The notes: generated from the letters alone by a model not told the origin. Positions 17,821 through 28,006 are shown, counted from the first letter of the stretch. The stretch is DNA of 64,000 nucleotides from Nostoc sp. ATCC 43529 (GCA_003326205.1 LWTK01000036.1:620001-684000); one strand, 5' to 3'. Made by a program: numbers and translations.

Positions 17821-18168
17821 TTGAAATCCAGGAAGCTCAAGTCCACTAGTCAAGTCTTCCATGCGTTCCCGCATTGTTGTTGTGGACTTGTTATAGGCTT
17901 CTTTCATTGCTGCGGTTACGAGATCGGAAAGTACTTCTGCACCTTCTCCTAGAGCATCTGGAGAAATTTCCACACGCTTAGGTTCTTGGTTACCACTGAC
18001 AATTACCTTGACCAGACCACCGCCAGACTCACCTTGAATTTCCATTTGCTCCAATTCTTCTTGGAGTCGCTTTGCGCCTTCTTGAACTTGCTGTGCTTTC
18101 TTAAAAGCTTCAGCTAATTCTTTCATTTTTCCTAAGCCAAAGCCGAATCCTTGTCCTTTACCTGTCAT
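17818..18168 (-). CDS. YbaB/EbfC-family nucleoid-associated protein
   Basis: The 116 residues show the family layout: a long N-terminal amphipathic helix ([29 protein letters not shown]), a central beta region ([21 protein letters not shown]) and a C-terminal helix ([24 protein letters not shown]). Members form dimers that bind DNA like tweezers. It lies downstream of murC-murB in the same direction, and the last three bases overlap the heptamer array. Confidence 0.93.
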   Translation of the reverse strand: MTGKGQGFGFGLGKMKELAEAFKKAQQVQEGAKRLQEELEQMEIQGESGGGLVKVIVSGNQEPKRVEISPDALGEGAEVLSDLVTAAMKEAYNKSTTTMRERMEDLTSGLELPGFQ

Positions 18169-18378
18169 AATTAGTTTGACGCGTCTGCGTTGAATAACAA
18201 ATCAAATTCAATTATAGATGCGGTAAGTAATTTGCCTATTTTTTTACCAATAATTAATGCATTTGGAAATAGGGGAGTGAGTACGCGATTCATCGCGCGT
18301 ATAGGGAATAGGGAGTGTGGGAGGGATGAGGTGAAATTCTCTCCCCATCTCCCCATTTCCCATTCTCCATTCCCCACT

Positions 18379-18498
18379 TACAGCAGATTTCAGCTTTGTG
18401 AGGTACATGAATACTCCACCGGCGCTATCGCGCACCCTCCCCGATGCCTTGAGGAGGGTTGGGGAGGGGTGTACCTCATGTACTTGCAATACGCTGTA
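18379..18498. mobile_element. Miniature inverted-repeat element with TACAGC ends
   Basis: The element starts TACAGCAGATTTCA and ends GCAATACGCTGTA. Inside, GAGGTACATGA is mirrored by CATGTAC and GGTACACC-type arms, with CCTCCCC and GAGGAGGGTTGGGGAGG between them. It ends one base before the murB stop codon. The element at 52647-52810 has the same TACAGC termini. No transposase is encoded. The 18171-18378 part of the spacer is low-complexity. Confidence 0.5.
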
Positions 18499-19500
18499 TT
18501 ATCCACAAGCAGCTTGAAACTCTCCGAGCATTTTGACTTCTGGCTCTAACCGAATAGACCAACGCTCTTGTACTTGATGTTGGATGTGGCGAATTAGACA
18601 GAAGATATCACTAGCTTTTGCCCCACCACGGTTAACGATGAAGTTAGCATGGAGTTGTGCTACTTGCGCTCCACCAATTTGGTAGCCTTTGAGACCAGTT
18701 TGTTCAATTAACCAGCCAGCGCTGTAAGGTTTGGGATTGCGGAAAACACTACCACAACTGGGGAAGTTGTATGGTTGGGTGTTTAGCCGATGTTTTTTGT
18801 GTTCCTTGGTAATTGCTACAACTTGTGCTGGGTCTGAACCTGGCGTGAGCTGTAAGGTTGCTTGGGTGACTATGCGATCGCCACCTTGCAATAATGAAGT
18901 CCGGTAGCTATAACCTAGTTGATCGGGGGTGAGAGTTTCCAGGGTTCCATCAGGTGAAAGAACCTGGGCGCTAACTAACATATCTGCGATACAGCTATTA
19001 TGTGCCCCTGCATTCATCACCACAGCCCCTCCGACTGTGCCAGGAATGCCAACAGCCCATTCTAATCCTTGCCATCCCAATGATGCGGCTTCCCATGCTA
19101 AGCTGGGAATTGATTCTCCAGCAGCAACGGTTAATTGCCCTGTTTCGTGGTCAAAGTGGCTGAAGCGGAGATGACGAGTGGCAATCACTAAACCTGATAT
19201 TCCGCGATCGCTCACCAGCAAGTTAGAACCTGCTCCTAGTGTTGTCACTCTTAAATCGCGTTCTTTTGCGTATTTAAGACTTGCTTGCAGTGCTTCTATG
19301 TTTCGAGGGGCAACATACAATTGGGCTGCTCCCCCAACCCTATAGGAAGTAAATGCCGACAAGTAAGCCTGGGACTTGATCGCACAATCAGTATTGGGTA
19401 AGTAAATTACCTCGTTCTCCACCGAATTAGCTGTTTGTTGTTTCTTTGTATTCAAAGCAGAAGCTGTGCAGACTTTTCCTACTGCCTGGGAAATGGTCAT
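18499..19500 (-). CDS. murB: UDP-N-acetylenolpyruvoylglucosamine reductase MurB
   Basis: The 333 residues include the FAD-binding signature ([29 protein letters not shown]), the [16 protein letters not shown] motif and the SCGSVFRNP segment that holds the catalytic serine. The enzyme makes UDP-MurNAc in peptidoglycan synthesis. It is directly downstream of murC, a pairing seen in other cyanobacteria. About 45 poorly conserved N-terminal residues precede the domain. Confidence 0.95.
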   Translation of the reverse strand: MTISQAVGKVCTASALNTKKQQTANSVENEVIYLPNTDCAIKSQAYLSAFTSYRVGGAAQLYVAPRNIEALQASLKYAKERDLRVTTLGAGSNLLVSDRGISGLVIATRHLRFSHFDHETGQLTVAAGESIPSLAWEAASLGWQGLEWAVGIPGTVGGAVVMNAGAHNSCIADMLVSAQVLSPDGTLETLTPDQLGYSYRTSLLQGGDRIVTQATLQLTPGSDPAQVVAITKEHKKHRLNTQPYNFPSCGSVFRNPKPYSAGWLIEQTGLKGYQIGGAQVAQLHANFIVNRGGAKASDIFCLIRHIQHQVQERWSIRLEPEVKMLGEFQAACG

Positions 19501-19622
19501 TTTTACTTTTTATTGGTAAATTTTTTACATTTATTTACCGTAAAACTACGGTATTAGACTTAACATCAAACCGTTACGAAAGGGGTGCTTTGGTCAGAAA
19601 TGGAACTTTGCAAAGTCCCCAC

Positions 19623-21083
19623 TTACGATGTGGCTTTAGCCGGCTCACGCAGTGTTGCAATTATTTCAGGAATAATTTGATTTAAGTTCCCTGCACCCAA
19701 AAACAGCGCCAAGTCTCCTGGACGCAGTGTTTGTAGCAGAAACTCGCGTACTGAGGATAAAGATGGTTGATAAACTACCTGGGAATGTTGCTTGGCAATT
19801 TCCGCTGTTAGATGCTCACCAGTGATTTGCCCTAAATTGGGTTCGCCTGCACTGTAAATATCAGTCAGCACAACCAAATCAGCATGGCTAAAGGACTGGG
19901 CAAATTCTTCTAAAAAGGTAAGTGTACGGCTATAGCGATGGGGCTGGAAGATGGCGACCACTCTTTGTCCTGGCCTTGCCTGTAAACGTGCAGCGGCCAG
20001 AGTAGCGCGAATTTCAGTGGGATGATGAGCATAGTCATCGATGAATGTAATACCATCGACTTCACCCCGGAACTCAAAGCGGCGTCTCGATCCTTCAAAG
20101 GTGGCAATTCCTTTGGCAATTTCTCCAAACTCTAAGCCCAAAACACGACCAACAGCTACTGCTGCTAGGGCATTACTGAGATTGTGCCGACTCAACAGGC
20201 GCAAGTTCAACACACCTAAGGCTTTGCCTCTTTCCCAAACTAAAGCTGTGGTACCATCGGCACGATAATCAATATTAGTAACAGTGTAGTCAGCGTCACT
20301 ATCTGAGTGTAAGCTGTAGCTGATTGTTGGTTGCAAGCGATCGCGAACTGTAGCACAGTCAATACTACCTACCAAAGTTTTGCAACCTTTGGCAAATGTC
20401 TGGAAGATGTCAACTACTTCTTCTAATGTATCGTAGTGGTCGGGATGATCGAGTTCAATATTGGTAATGATGCCAATTTCTGGAGCGTGTTTTATTAAAG
20501 AACCATCTGATTCATCTGCTTCGGCTACCAAATATTGGCTTTGTCCCAGTCGAGCATTGCCAGACCAAGCATTGACTTCACCACCAACTAAAATCGTTGG
20601 GTCTAGACCTGCTTGCAGCAACATATAACCAATCATACTACTGGTTGTAGTTTTTCCGTGGGTTCCTGCAACCGCAATACTATAATAATCAGCAATCAAG
20701 GCTGCTAGTACATCTGAACGATGTAAAATTGGACAACCTAATTCCAGAGCTGCTTTGTATTCTAAATTATTCGTGTTAATTGCTGTTGAACAAATGACTT
20801 GAGGCAGTTTTGAGTTAGTAGTAGCAGCTAATTTTTCTGGTGAATTTAATGCTACCGTCTGAGATTCATGAGGGCGAAAGAATTCGAGATTACTTGCCTC
20901 TTGTTTCCCAAAAATATGAGCGCCGATAGATTCCAACTTGTGCGTAATGTGATTTGGACGTAGATCCGAACCTGATACTGGAAATTGACGTTTAGCGAGA
21001 ACGTATGCCAGAGCAGACATACCTATTCCGCCGATGCCAATGAAATGAAATGGTCTACCACTAAAGTCTACAGAATTACTCAT
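19623..21083 (-). CDS. murC: UDP-N-acetylmuramate-L-alanine ligase MurC
   Basis: The 486 residues contain an N-terminal Rossmann region (FIGIGGIGMSALA), the ATP loop AGTHGKTTTSSMIG (about residue 125), DEADESDGS-type substrate residues and the C-terminal DDYAHHPTEI motif of Mur ligases. It adds L-Ala to UDP-MurNAc in the cytoplasm. murB follows 122 bases downstream, probably in one transcript. Confidence 0.96.
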   Translation of the reverse strand: MSNSVDFSGRPFHFIGIGGIGMSALAYVLAKRQFPVSGSDLRPNHITHKLESIGAHIFGKQEASNLEFFRPHESQTVALNSPEKLAATTNSKLPQVICSTAINTNNLEYKAALELGCPILHRSDVLAALIADYYSIAVAGTHGKTTTSSMIGYMLLQAGLDPTILVGGEVNAWSGNARLGQSQYLVAEADESDGSLIKHAPEIGIITNIELDHPDHYDTLEEVVDIFQTFAKGCKTLVGSIDCATVRDRLQPTISYSLHSDSDADYTVTNIDYRADGTTALVWERGKALGVLNLRLLSRHNLSNALAAVAVGRVLGLEFGEIAKGIATFEGSRRRFEFRGEVDGITFIDDYAHHPTEIRATLAAARLQARPGQRVVAIFQPHRYSRTLTFLEEFAQSFSHADLVVLTDIYSAGEPNLGQITGEHLTAEIAKQHSQVVYQPSLSSVREFLLQTLRPGDLALFLGAGNLNQIIPEIIATLREPAKATS

Positions 21084-21369
21084 TTATTGCTCCTCTTACA
21101 CCACACCACACCATAAATCACAAATGACACGCGTATCATAACAGGAATTTGTTATTTACCATAATTACTCCTGCGTTATATTCATGCCTGATGCTCGGAT
21201 GAGTTTTCTGCTCTGGTTTTGCGAGTTCAGAATGATTTTACCTTCGTTGGAGGTTTTTGCTATTTCTGAACTGTTCTTAAGATTATTCGCAAAATTTTGG
21301 TCGCATCGGGACAGAAATTCTTGTAATGACAAATACATATTTTTAGCTACCTTACTGTAATTGGCTACG

Positions 21370-21471
21370 ATAGTACATTGGTTAGTGAAACTGATTTTAA
21401 ATTGCATCAAGTCTACTTTGAGAATTGAGTACAATAGTACATTGGTAATGAAACTATTTTTCAATTGCATA
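21370..21471 (+). repeat. Direct repeat pair upstream of nadD
   Basis: ATAGTACATTGGT...TGAAACT...AATTGCAT occurs twice, at 21370-21410 and 21434-21471, with a 64-base period. Both copies lie in the nadD leader. They may be regulator sites or a local duplication of the promoter. Confidence 0.55.
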
Positions 21472-21489
21472 AAACCCAGGCGTAACTGG

Positions 21490-22110
21490 ATGCAGCAACT
21501 AGCAATTTTTGGTGGCACATTCGATCCAATTCATTGGGGACACCTACTCCTAGCCGAGACAGCTTTGCATCAAGTATCCCTTGAAAAGGTAATTTGGGTG
21601 CCATCTTTAAATCCTCCTCACAAAGAAGCAGCTTTGTTTGAGCATCGTGTAGAAATGCTGCAATTAGCTACAAAAGATAACCCAGCGTTTACTGTCTCAC
21701 TAGTCGAGGGAAAACGCTCTGGAACGTCCTATGCCATTAACACCCTGATTGACTTATCTGCTTGTTATCCAAATACTTACTGGTACTGGATTCTGGGCTT
21801 GGATGCTTTCCAAACCTTACCCCATTGGTATCGTGGACACGAACTAGCACAAATGTGTAATTGGTTAATTGCACCCCGACTGCTAGGTGGTGAGAATATA
21901 ACTCAAAGTGAGTTAATCTGCAAGCAAGTCGAAGAACAACTAAACAAAAACTCTCATAGAAGAATTGATTGGCAATTCCTGAATATACCCTTAGTAGGAG
22001 TTTCGTCAAGTCTAATTCGGAAGTTTTGCCGAGAACGCCACTCAATTCGTTATCTAGTCCCGGAATCGGTCAGATCTTATATTGCCAACAATAATCTTTA
22101 CTCCAAATAA
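21490..22110 (+). CDS. nadD: Nicotinate-nucleotide adenylyltransferase
   Basis: From ATG 21490 the protein has 206 residues and begins MQQLAIFGGTFDPIHWGH, the nucleotidyltransferase signature with the HxGH motif. SSSLIRKFC near the C-terminus is the second ATP motif. It makes deamido-NAD from nicotinate mononucleotide. The frame runs back to TTG 21361, but the additional 43 residues come from the leader's direct repeats and are not part of the fold, so I reject the longer start. Confidence 0.92.
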   Translation: MQQLAIFGGTFDPIHWGHLLLAETALHQVSLEKVIWVPSLNPPHKEAALFEHRVEMLQLATKDNPAFTVSLVEGKRSGTSYAINTLIDLSACYPNTYWYWILGLDAFQTLPHWYRGHELAQMCNWLIAPRLLGGENITQSELICKQVEEQLNKNSHRRIDWQFLNIPLVGVSSSLIRKFCRERHSIRYLVPESVRSYIANNNLYSK

Positions 22111-22236
22111 ATCTGAATAAATTATGTGTTTTTTTATTGATCTAACACTTTATGGTTATAAGTGATCCCCCCCTTTGCGATATGATTGGGGTCAACGATA
22201 TCAACATATAGGCATAAATACAGAGGGCAAGACACT

Positions 22237-23250
22237 GTGATTAGAGTTGCAATCAACGGTTTCGGGCGTATTGGACGTAACTTTGCGCGTTGCTGGGTGG
22301 GTAGAGAGAATAGCAAGATTGACCTTGTAGCCATCAATGACACATCAGATCCTAGAACCAATGCTCACCTGCTAAAGTACGACTCAATGCTAGGGAAGTT
22401 AAAGGATGTTGACATTACTGCTGATGATAACTCCATCATCATTAACGGTAAAACCGTTAAGTGCGTATCTGATCGCAATCCAGAAAACTTGCCCTGGAAA
22501 GATTGGGAAATTGACTTAATTATCGAAGCAACCGGGGTCTTTACCAGCAAAGAAGGAGCGCTCAAGCATGTGAATGCTGGAGCCAAGAAAGTTCTGATCA
22601 CCGCTCCTGGAAAAAATGAGGATGGCACCTTTGTGGTTGGCGTGAATCATCATGACTATGACCACAACGTACACCACATTATCAGTAACGCCAGCTGTAC
22701 TACCAACTGCTTGGCTCCCATTGCCAAAGTGTTGAACGAAAAATTTGGCATCATTAAAGGCACGATGACCACCACCCATAGCTACACAGGTGACCAGCGC
22801 TTATTAGACGCTTCTCACCGGGATTTGCGACGGGCGAGAGCCGCAGCCATCAACATTGTACCCACCTCTACTGGTGCGGCAAAAGCAGTGGCACTGGTAA
22901 TCCCAGAACTCAAAGGCAAGCTCAATGGTGTTGCCTTGCGTGTGCCAACCCCGAACGTTTCAATGGTAGATTTCGTAGTTCAAGTTGAGAAGCGTACTAT
23001 TACTGAAGAAGTTAATCAAGCCCTTAAAGATGCCTCAGAAGGGCCACTCAAAGGCATTTTGGACTACAGCGAACTACAACTAGTTTCGTCAGATTATCAA
23101 GGTACTGACGCTTCATCAATTGTTGATGCTAGCTTGACTTTGGTTATGGGCAATGACTTAGTAAAAGTCATGGCTTGGTATGACAATGAGTGGGGTTACA
23201 GCCAACGAGTCTTGGATTTAGCCGAATTGGTAGCCGAGAAGTGGGTTTAA
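22237..23250 (+). CDS. gap2: Glyceraldehyde-3-phosphate dehydrogenase, Gap2 type
   Basis: GTG 22237 gives [15 protein letters not shown] and 337 residues. The frame is open to 22186, but the extra 17 residues do not belong to the fold. The catalytic Cys is in [12 protein letters not shown], and [23 protein letters not shown] and [12 protein letters not shown] are conserved. The sequence after the second strand ([14 protein letters not shown]) is characteristic of the cyanobacterial Gap2 enzyme, which uses NADPH or NADH in the Calvin cycle. A GAGG site lies about 10 bases upstream. Confidence 0.94.
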   Translation: MIRVAINGFGRIGRNFARCWVGRENSKIDLVAINDTSDPRTNAHLLKYDSMLGKLKDVDITADDNSIIINGKTVKCVSDRNPENLPWKDWEIDLIIEATGVFTSKEGALKHVNAGAKKVLITAPGKNEDGTFVVGVNHHDYDHNVHHIISNASCTTNCLAPIAKVLNEKFGIIKGTMTTTHSYTGDQRLLDASHRDLRRARAAAINIVPTSTGAAKAVALVIPELKGKLNGVALRVPTPNVSMVDFVVQVEKRTITEEVNQALKDASEGPLKGILDYSELQLVSSDYQGTDASSIVDASLTLVMGNDLVKVMAWYDNEWGYSQRVLDLAELVAEKWV

Positions 23251-23331
23251 TTAATAAAGTTAGGAGTTAGGAGTGAAGAGTTAGGAATGAGGAGTGAAGA
23301 ATGAAGAGTGAGGAATTAAAACTTCTAACTC

Positions 23332-24330
23332 CTAACTCTTGAAGTGTTGAAATCCCTGGCTAAGAGTAAGAACTTGGTCGGGGAATTTTTTTTGCTCGTC
23401 GTGTAATAGTATTGTTGAACCTGGTGTAATTCTGCCAACGATCGCAGCACCTTCCCCAAGATGTTTCACTAAAGCTGATGCTGACTCTTGTGGTAAGCAC
23501 AGCACTAATTCAAAGTCTTCGCCACCATAGAGAGCATATTGGAGAGCTTGCTCTGGTGTCAGCCAATTGTTAAAAGCTGTTGGTAAGGAAATTTGCCTGA
23601 ATTCTAAAACCGCGCCAACGCCGCTGGCGCGACAAATTTGGATTACAGCATCTGCTAAACCGTCGCTGCTATCCATACCAGCAATGGGCATTGGCGATGG
23701 TATGACTTTTTTGAGGATGGGTAGGACATCTAATCGTGGCTGGGGACGCTGATGTGCGCCGATTAGAGCGGTCTTTTGTTCATCGTTGAGGTTTTGTCTT
23801 CGTTCGGGATGCAAGAGTAATTCTAAGCCAGCGTGGGAGGCTCCATGAACACCTGTAACGACGATCGCATCTCCCACAACAGCAGCAGAACGGCGGATAA
23901 TTCGGCTGGGGTGAACTTGACCAAACGCTGTAATTGCTAAAGTAGTCACAGGCGATCGCACTACATCACCCCCAACAATTGGGGTATTGTACTTTTGCAG
24001 GCATTCTGTCATTCCCTGGTATAAGCTTTCTACCCAATTCACGCTCAAATCCCCAGGGAGCCCGAGTCCAACAGCGATCCCCAGTGGGAAAGCACCCATC
24101 GCTGCCAAATCTGACAAGTTAGCCGCCGCCGCACGCCAACCTGCGTCCTCTGGGGAAGTGGTGAGGTTACTAAAATGTACACCGTCAACCAGCACATCTG
24201 TGGTGACAACTAAAGATTGCTCTGGTGCTGTCACCAATACTGCTGCATCATCCCCAATAATTTCTGGAGGACAGAAACGCTGTAATTTTGCTAAAAGACC
24301 TTGTTCGCCGATATCTTTGACTTTAGTCAT
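23332..24330 (-). CDS. thiL: Thiamine-monophosphate kinase
   Basis: The 332 residues show the PurM-like ThiL landmarks: GDDAAVL near the N-terminus, VVTTDVLVDGVHF, NLSDLAAMGA, GGDVVRSP, MDSSDGLADA and YGGEDFELV. The enzyme phosphorylates thiamine monophosphate to the diphosphate cofactor. It is convergent with gap2, with GTTAGGA-type repeats between. No other thiamine genes are near. Confidence 0.94.
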   Translation of the reverse strand: MTKVKDIGEQGLLAKLQRFCPPEIIGDDAAVLVTAPEQSLVVTTDVLVDGVHFSNLTTSPEDAGWRAAAANLSDLAAMGAFPLGIAVGLGLPGDLSVNWVESLYQGMTECLQKYNTPIVGGDVVRSPVTTLAITAFGQVHPSRIIRRSAAVVGDAIVVTGVHGASHAGLELLLHPERRQNLNDEQKTALIGAHQRPQPRLDVLPILKKVIPSPMPIAGMDSSDGLADAVIQICRASGVGAVLEFRQISLPTAFNNWLTPEQALQYALYGGEDFELVLCLPQESASALVKHLGEGAAIVGRITPGSTILLHDEQKKFPDQVLTLSQGFQHFKS

Positions 24331-24488
24331 TAGTCATTAGTTATTAGTCATTGGGAGTGGTGAGTTAAGAGTTAATAGTTAATAGTTATTATCCACTCTG
24401 CTCCTTTGCTCCTTTGCCTCTTTGCCTCTTTGCACCACTCCCCACTTCCTAAAGTTAGGATAATGGTATCGTCTAGGGGTCTGTTGAG

Positions 24489-25076
24489 ATGCTCACTTCA
24501 CCAGTAACAAATCTCACATTTGAAGATTATTTAAATTATGATGATGGCAGTGGTTTTCACTACGAACTGGTGGATGGCAGGCTGGAATTAATAAACCCCC
24601 AGACAATTTAACATTTTTTGATTGTTGATTTTTTAGATACCGCATTAAAAGCAGAAATTAAGCGGTTGAGTTTGCCTTGCTTAACTTTTCGGTAAACTGG
24701 GGTGAGGACGGGGAAAAGTAAGTCTAGGTTAACTGACTTGTCTGTGGTAACGCGGGAGCAAGCAAAAGAATTGCTCAATGCATCAGCAGTCTTTGAGTCA
24801 GCACCATTAATAATTGTAGAGGTAGTCAGTCCAGATTCTATCAACCGGGACTATCGTTATAAGCGGTCTGAATATGCGGCGCTTGACGTGCCAGAATATT
24901 GGATTGTAGACCCACTAAAAGAAAAGATTTCTGTGCTGTGGCTGGAAGAAGGATTTTACGAAGAGACGGTGTTTACTGGCGACCAGCAAATTGTATCGCA
25001 GACTTTTCCAGAAATGGCGATCGCAGTTGATTCAGATATTTACCGCTGGGAATCTCAGTTAGGGGACTGGGCATAG
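24489..25076 (+). pseudogene. Uma2-family nuclease gene interrupted by two in-frame stops
   Basis: Translation from ATG 24489 gives a normal Uma2 (DUF820) N-terminus (LTFEDYLNYDDGSGFHYELVDG) that stops at TAA 24609. The same frame continues with HFLIVDFLDTALKAEIKRLSLPCLTFR, hits TAA at 24693, then reads TGVRTGKSKSRLTDL, VEVVSPDSINRDYRYKRSEYA and YWIVDP to 25076. There is no frameshift. Only two nonsense codons break an otherwise well-conserved gene, so inactivation looks recent. Uma2 proteins have a PD-(D/E)XK-like fold, and their function in cyanobacteria is unclear. Confidence 0.85.
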
Positions 25077-25168
25077 GCCATAGGGCATGGGGAAGAAGCA
25101 GGGGATCAGGAAGCAGAGGAGAGGAGCTTCTCCCCTGCCCCCTTCCTCTTCCTCATCCCCTCATCCCC

Positions 25169-25362
25169 CAGGGCTGTTTCATTCGTTGCTGTCGCTTGAT
25201 TTGTCAAGAGGATATCTCACGCAAAGGCGCAAAGGCGCAAAGAAAAACAAGGTATTTAGGGCTGAAGGCGCAAAAGTTTTTCCCAAAATTGTATGCTTGT
25301 TCTAAATTTTGATTTCTTTGACCCTTGTAATTTTAACCATTTTAGGGAGCGAAACAGCCCTG
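25169..25362. mobile_element. Miniature element with 12-base inverted repeats and 10-base target duplication
   Basis: CAGGGCTGTTTC (25169-25180) is repeated in exact inverse at 25351-25362. The element is flanked directly by CCTCATCCCC at 25159-25168 and 25363-25372. The 194-base inside has no credible gene. The flank is low complexity, which weakens the target-duplication argument somewhat. Confidence 0.6.
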
Positions 25363-25436
25363 CCTCATCCCCCGGTTGGTGAGCGAAGTCGAACCACATC
25401 CCCCTCATCTCTCCACTCCCCACTCCCTCATCTTTC

Positions 25437-26543
25437 CTACGCTGCTTGGGGTTCAACCAGATTTTCTATTCCTTGGACTACTGTTGCTGACTCAATTTTG
25501 TCACCAGCCCTTAGTTTATCCAAAACTTCTTTGCCTTCAGTGAGATAGCCAAAAACAGCATATCTACCATCTAATAGATTGCGTCCCGCTGGAGTAAGTT
25601 CTGGTTCAAATAGAAAGAAGAAAAATTGCGAGGAACCGCCATTTACTTCAGTTTCGGGACGAGCCATAACTACTGCACCAAAAGCGGAAAAAGGTAGAAC
25701 TGGCATATCAATGTAACGACCAGCTTCTTCTAGGGTAATGCCATAGGTAGGCTCTTTGTCGCCTTCAACCAAGATTTCTAAAGGAATGGCGCGGTATTTG
25801 CCTGTTTTCGGGTCAATGAAGCCCACTTCTTTTCCTGGTGGATCTCCAGTTTGCAGAAAGTAAGATTCTTCAGAACGGGTGAATTCTAAGCCGTTATAAA
25901 AACCCCTCTGGACTAAATCTATAAAGTTACCAGCAGTAACGGGGGCGCTGTAGCCATCCACTACAAGGGTGAGGTTGCCTTTGTTGGTTTTTAATTCCAC
26001 AGTGGCGCGGCCTTTAAGCTGTGGCAGGTTACTGTACTCAGCAGGAACTTCAAAGGGAAATTCCTTCACCATTGACTCTTCTAGCTGAGTGATAAGATTC
26101 AACAGTTTAGTTCTCTGTTGTAGAATTTGTTGTTTATCTTTCGTATTCGCCAATTCTTGCAGGTTAAGTACGCCAGATTTTAATTCGTTAATCCAAGCTT
26201 CTGCTTGGGGTTGGCGTTCTTCGGGAACACTTGCTAGGATTTGGGAGGGTTTATCGAGAATGCGAGATGCTTGGCTGATGTCTTTGGAAACAGCACCCCA
26301 GCGCCGATTTGCCCGCAGTTGGCTAGAAATGTCCTCTAAACTGGCTTGTAGTTGCCGCACAGGTTTGTTATCTATCGGGAGTGCATACCGCAACAAAGCA
26401 TTACCGTCGGTAATTGCGTTGCCAGCTGGCAGCGCGGCGCTACTGGAGGGAGTCCACCCAGCTGTAGTTATGCCTAAAAATATTGTTACCAGCAGTATTG
26501 CCATTAGGCTGTTCTTCAGCCAGGATTTTAATAAGTCAAGCAT
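25437..26543 (-). CDS. Cyclophilin-type peptidyl-prolyl isomerase, TLP40-like
   Basis: From ATG 26543 (MLDLLKSWLKNSL...) the protein is about 368 residues: signal peptide, a helical region with a leucine-rich pattern (about 60-170) and a C-terminal cyclophilin domain (TVELKTNKGNLTLVVDG, FYNGLEFTR, NGGSSQFFFFLFEPELTPAGRNLLDGRYAVFGYLTEG). This is the layout of the chloroplast thylakoid-lumen TLP40 protein, so it should act in the lumen or periplasm. The frame extends to 26606, but those 21 residues precede the signal peptide and look untranslated. Confidence 0.88.
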   Translation of the reverse strand: MLDLLKSWLKNSLMAILLVTIFLGITTAGWTPSSSAALPAGNAITDGNALLRYALPIDNKPVRQLQASLEDISSQLRANRRWGAVSKDISQASRILDKPSQILASVPEERQPQAEAWINELKSGVLNLQELANTKDKQQILQQRTKLLNLITQLEESMVKEFPFEVPAEYSNLPQLKGRATVELKTNKGNLTLVVDGYSAPVTAGNFIDLVQRGFYNGLEFTRSEESYFLQTGDPPGKEVGFIDPKTGKYRAIPLEILVEGDKEPTYGITLEEAGRYIDMPVLPFSAFGAVVMARPETEVNGGSSQFFFFLFEPELTPAGRNLLDGRYAVFGYLTEGKEVLDKLRAGDKIESATVVQGIENLVEPQAA

Positions 26544-26781
26544 GGAATAACTCAAATGCAGCATTGATATTTTTGACTGGACGTAAGCCATCAATAATCT
26601 TCCCACAGTAGGAGTGCCCAGTGCCTAATGCTGAGTTTTGAGTGGAAAAATGGGGAGATGGGGAGACGCAAAGATGCAAAGAATAACCAATGCCCCATGC
26701 CCAATGCCCAAAATGAATGACTAATTACTCCCCTTGAAGGGTACAATAAATGCCGATTGTCTTCCAAAACTTGAAAGTTTC

Positions 26782-27339
26782 ATGATCTCCAGCAACGACT
26801 TTCGACCTGGTGTCTCAATTGTATTAGATGGATCTGTATGGCGAGTGGTGGAATTCCTCCACGTTAAGCCAGGAAAAGGTTCTGCCTTTGTACGAACCAA
26901 GCTGAAAAATGTTCAGAATGGGAGTGTGGTGGAAAAAACCTTTCGGGCAGGGGAAACAGTACCCCAAGCCACTTTAGAAAAAAGGACAATGCAGCATACC
27001 TATAAAGAGGGTGATGAGTTTGTCTTTATGGATATGGAAACCTATGAAGAAGGCAGATTGAGCGCCTCACAAATTGGCGATCGCGTAAAATATCTCAAGG
27101 AAGGTATGGAAGCTAACGTCATTCGTTGGGGCGAACAAGTCCTAGAAGTGGAACTGCCCAACTCTGTGGTTCTAGAAGTTGTGCAAACAGATCCCGGTGT
27201 AAAAGGTGACACTGCTACAGGTGGTACTAAGCCAGCTACTCTCGAAACTGGTGCAACTGTGATGGTTCCCTTGTTTATTTCCCAAGGTGAGCGCATCAAA
27301 ATTGATACCCGTGATGATAAATATTTAGGCAGGGAATAA
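26782..27339 (+). CDS. efp: Elongation factor P
   Basis: Starting at ATG 26782 ([10 protein letters not shown]) the protein has 185 residues, the normal length. The domain-I loop reads [10 protein letters not shown] with the tip lysine present, and the C-terminus YLGRE is close to the usual end. EF-P relieves ribosomes stalled on proline runs. The upstream 16 codons in frame are spacer. accB follows after 109 bases, the classic cyanobacterial efp-accB order. Confidence 0.96.
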   Translation: MISSNDFRPGVSIVLDGSVWRVVEFLHVKPGKGSAFVRTKLKNVQNGSVVEKTFRAGETVPQATLEKRTMQHTYKEGDEFVFMDMETYEEGRLSASQIGDRVKYLKEGMEANVIRWGEQVLEVELPNSVVLEVVQTDPGVKGDTATGGTKPATLETGATVMVPLFISQGERIKIDTRDDKYLGRE

Positions 27340-27373
27340 GTTTGGATTTTAATCTCAAACAAATCCCGATTTC

Positions 27374-27391
27374 AATCCCTATTTAGGGATT
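27374..27391. promoter_or_regulatory. Short hairpin between efp and accB
   Basis: AATCCCTA and TAGGGATT form an eight-base-pair stem with a two-base loop. Flanking AAATCCC copies could allow alternative pairings. No T-run follows, so termination is not indicated; it might affect read-through or RNA stability. Confidence 0.35.
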
Positions 27392-27448
27392 AAATCCCTG
27401 CCACACTTAAAAATGCTAATTTACGGATAGGTCGAGGTAATAAAAACT

Positions 27449-28006
27449 GTGCCATTGGACTTTAATGAAATCCGCCAACTACTGGCAACTATCGCACAAA
27501 CTGACATTGCAGAAGTCACGCTCAAAAGTGATGACTTTGAACTAACAGTTCGTAAGGCCGTAAGCATTAGCAATCATATGTTGTCGGTAGGTCAAACGAC
27601 CTTAGGCGGTGTGGTAGGTTCGGGCTTGTCATCGGCTTTACCTACGGCAAACCAGGTGGCTACAAGTCAGGTAACAGAGGTGGCGACAGGTCGCCTGTTT
27701 GATAATGCTGCAACTGGAGGCCAATTACAGTTGTCAGTTAATCCCCCCTCAACCATTGACCAAAGATTAGTAGAAGTGCCTTCTCCGATGGTGGGAACAT
27801 TTTATCGCGCTCCTGCACCGGGTGAAGCACCATTCGTAGAAGTGGGCGATCGCGTCCGCAAAGGTCAAACAGTCTGTATCATTGAGGCCATGAAGCTGAT
27901 GAATGAAATCGAAGCCGAAGTCTCCGGGCAAGTAATGGAAATTCTGCTGCAAAATGGTGAACCAGTAGAATATGGTCAACCTTTGATGCGAATTAACCCT
28001 GATTAA
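27449..28006 (+). CDS. accB: Biotin carboxyl carrier protein of acetyl-CoA carboxylase
   Basis: The 185 residues start at GTG 27449 with GAGGTAA about 10 bases upstream. The N-terminal PLDFNEIRQLLATIAQTDIAEV is typical of AccB, a variable linker follows, and the biotinyl domain has the biotin site IEAMKLMNEIEAE (Lys about 147). It carries CO2 for the first step of fatty acid synthesis. Confidence 0.96.
   Translation: MPLDFNEIRQLLATIAQTDIAEVTLKSDDFELTVRKAVSISNHMLSVGQTTLGGVVGSGLSSALPTANQVATSQVTEVATGRLFDNAATGGQLQLSVNPPSTIDQRLVEVPSPMVGTFYRAPAPGEAPFVEVGDRVRKGQTVCIIEAMKLMNEIEAEVSGQVMEILLQNGEPVEYGQPLMRINPD

Noticed and set aside
21165..21518. 117-codon minus-strand frame over the nadD leader
   Set aside because: It overlaps the nadD start on the other strand, includes the direct repeats and has no recognisable protein pattern.
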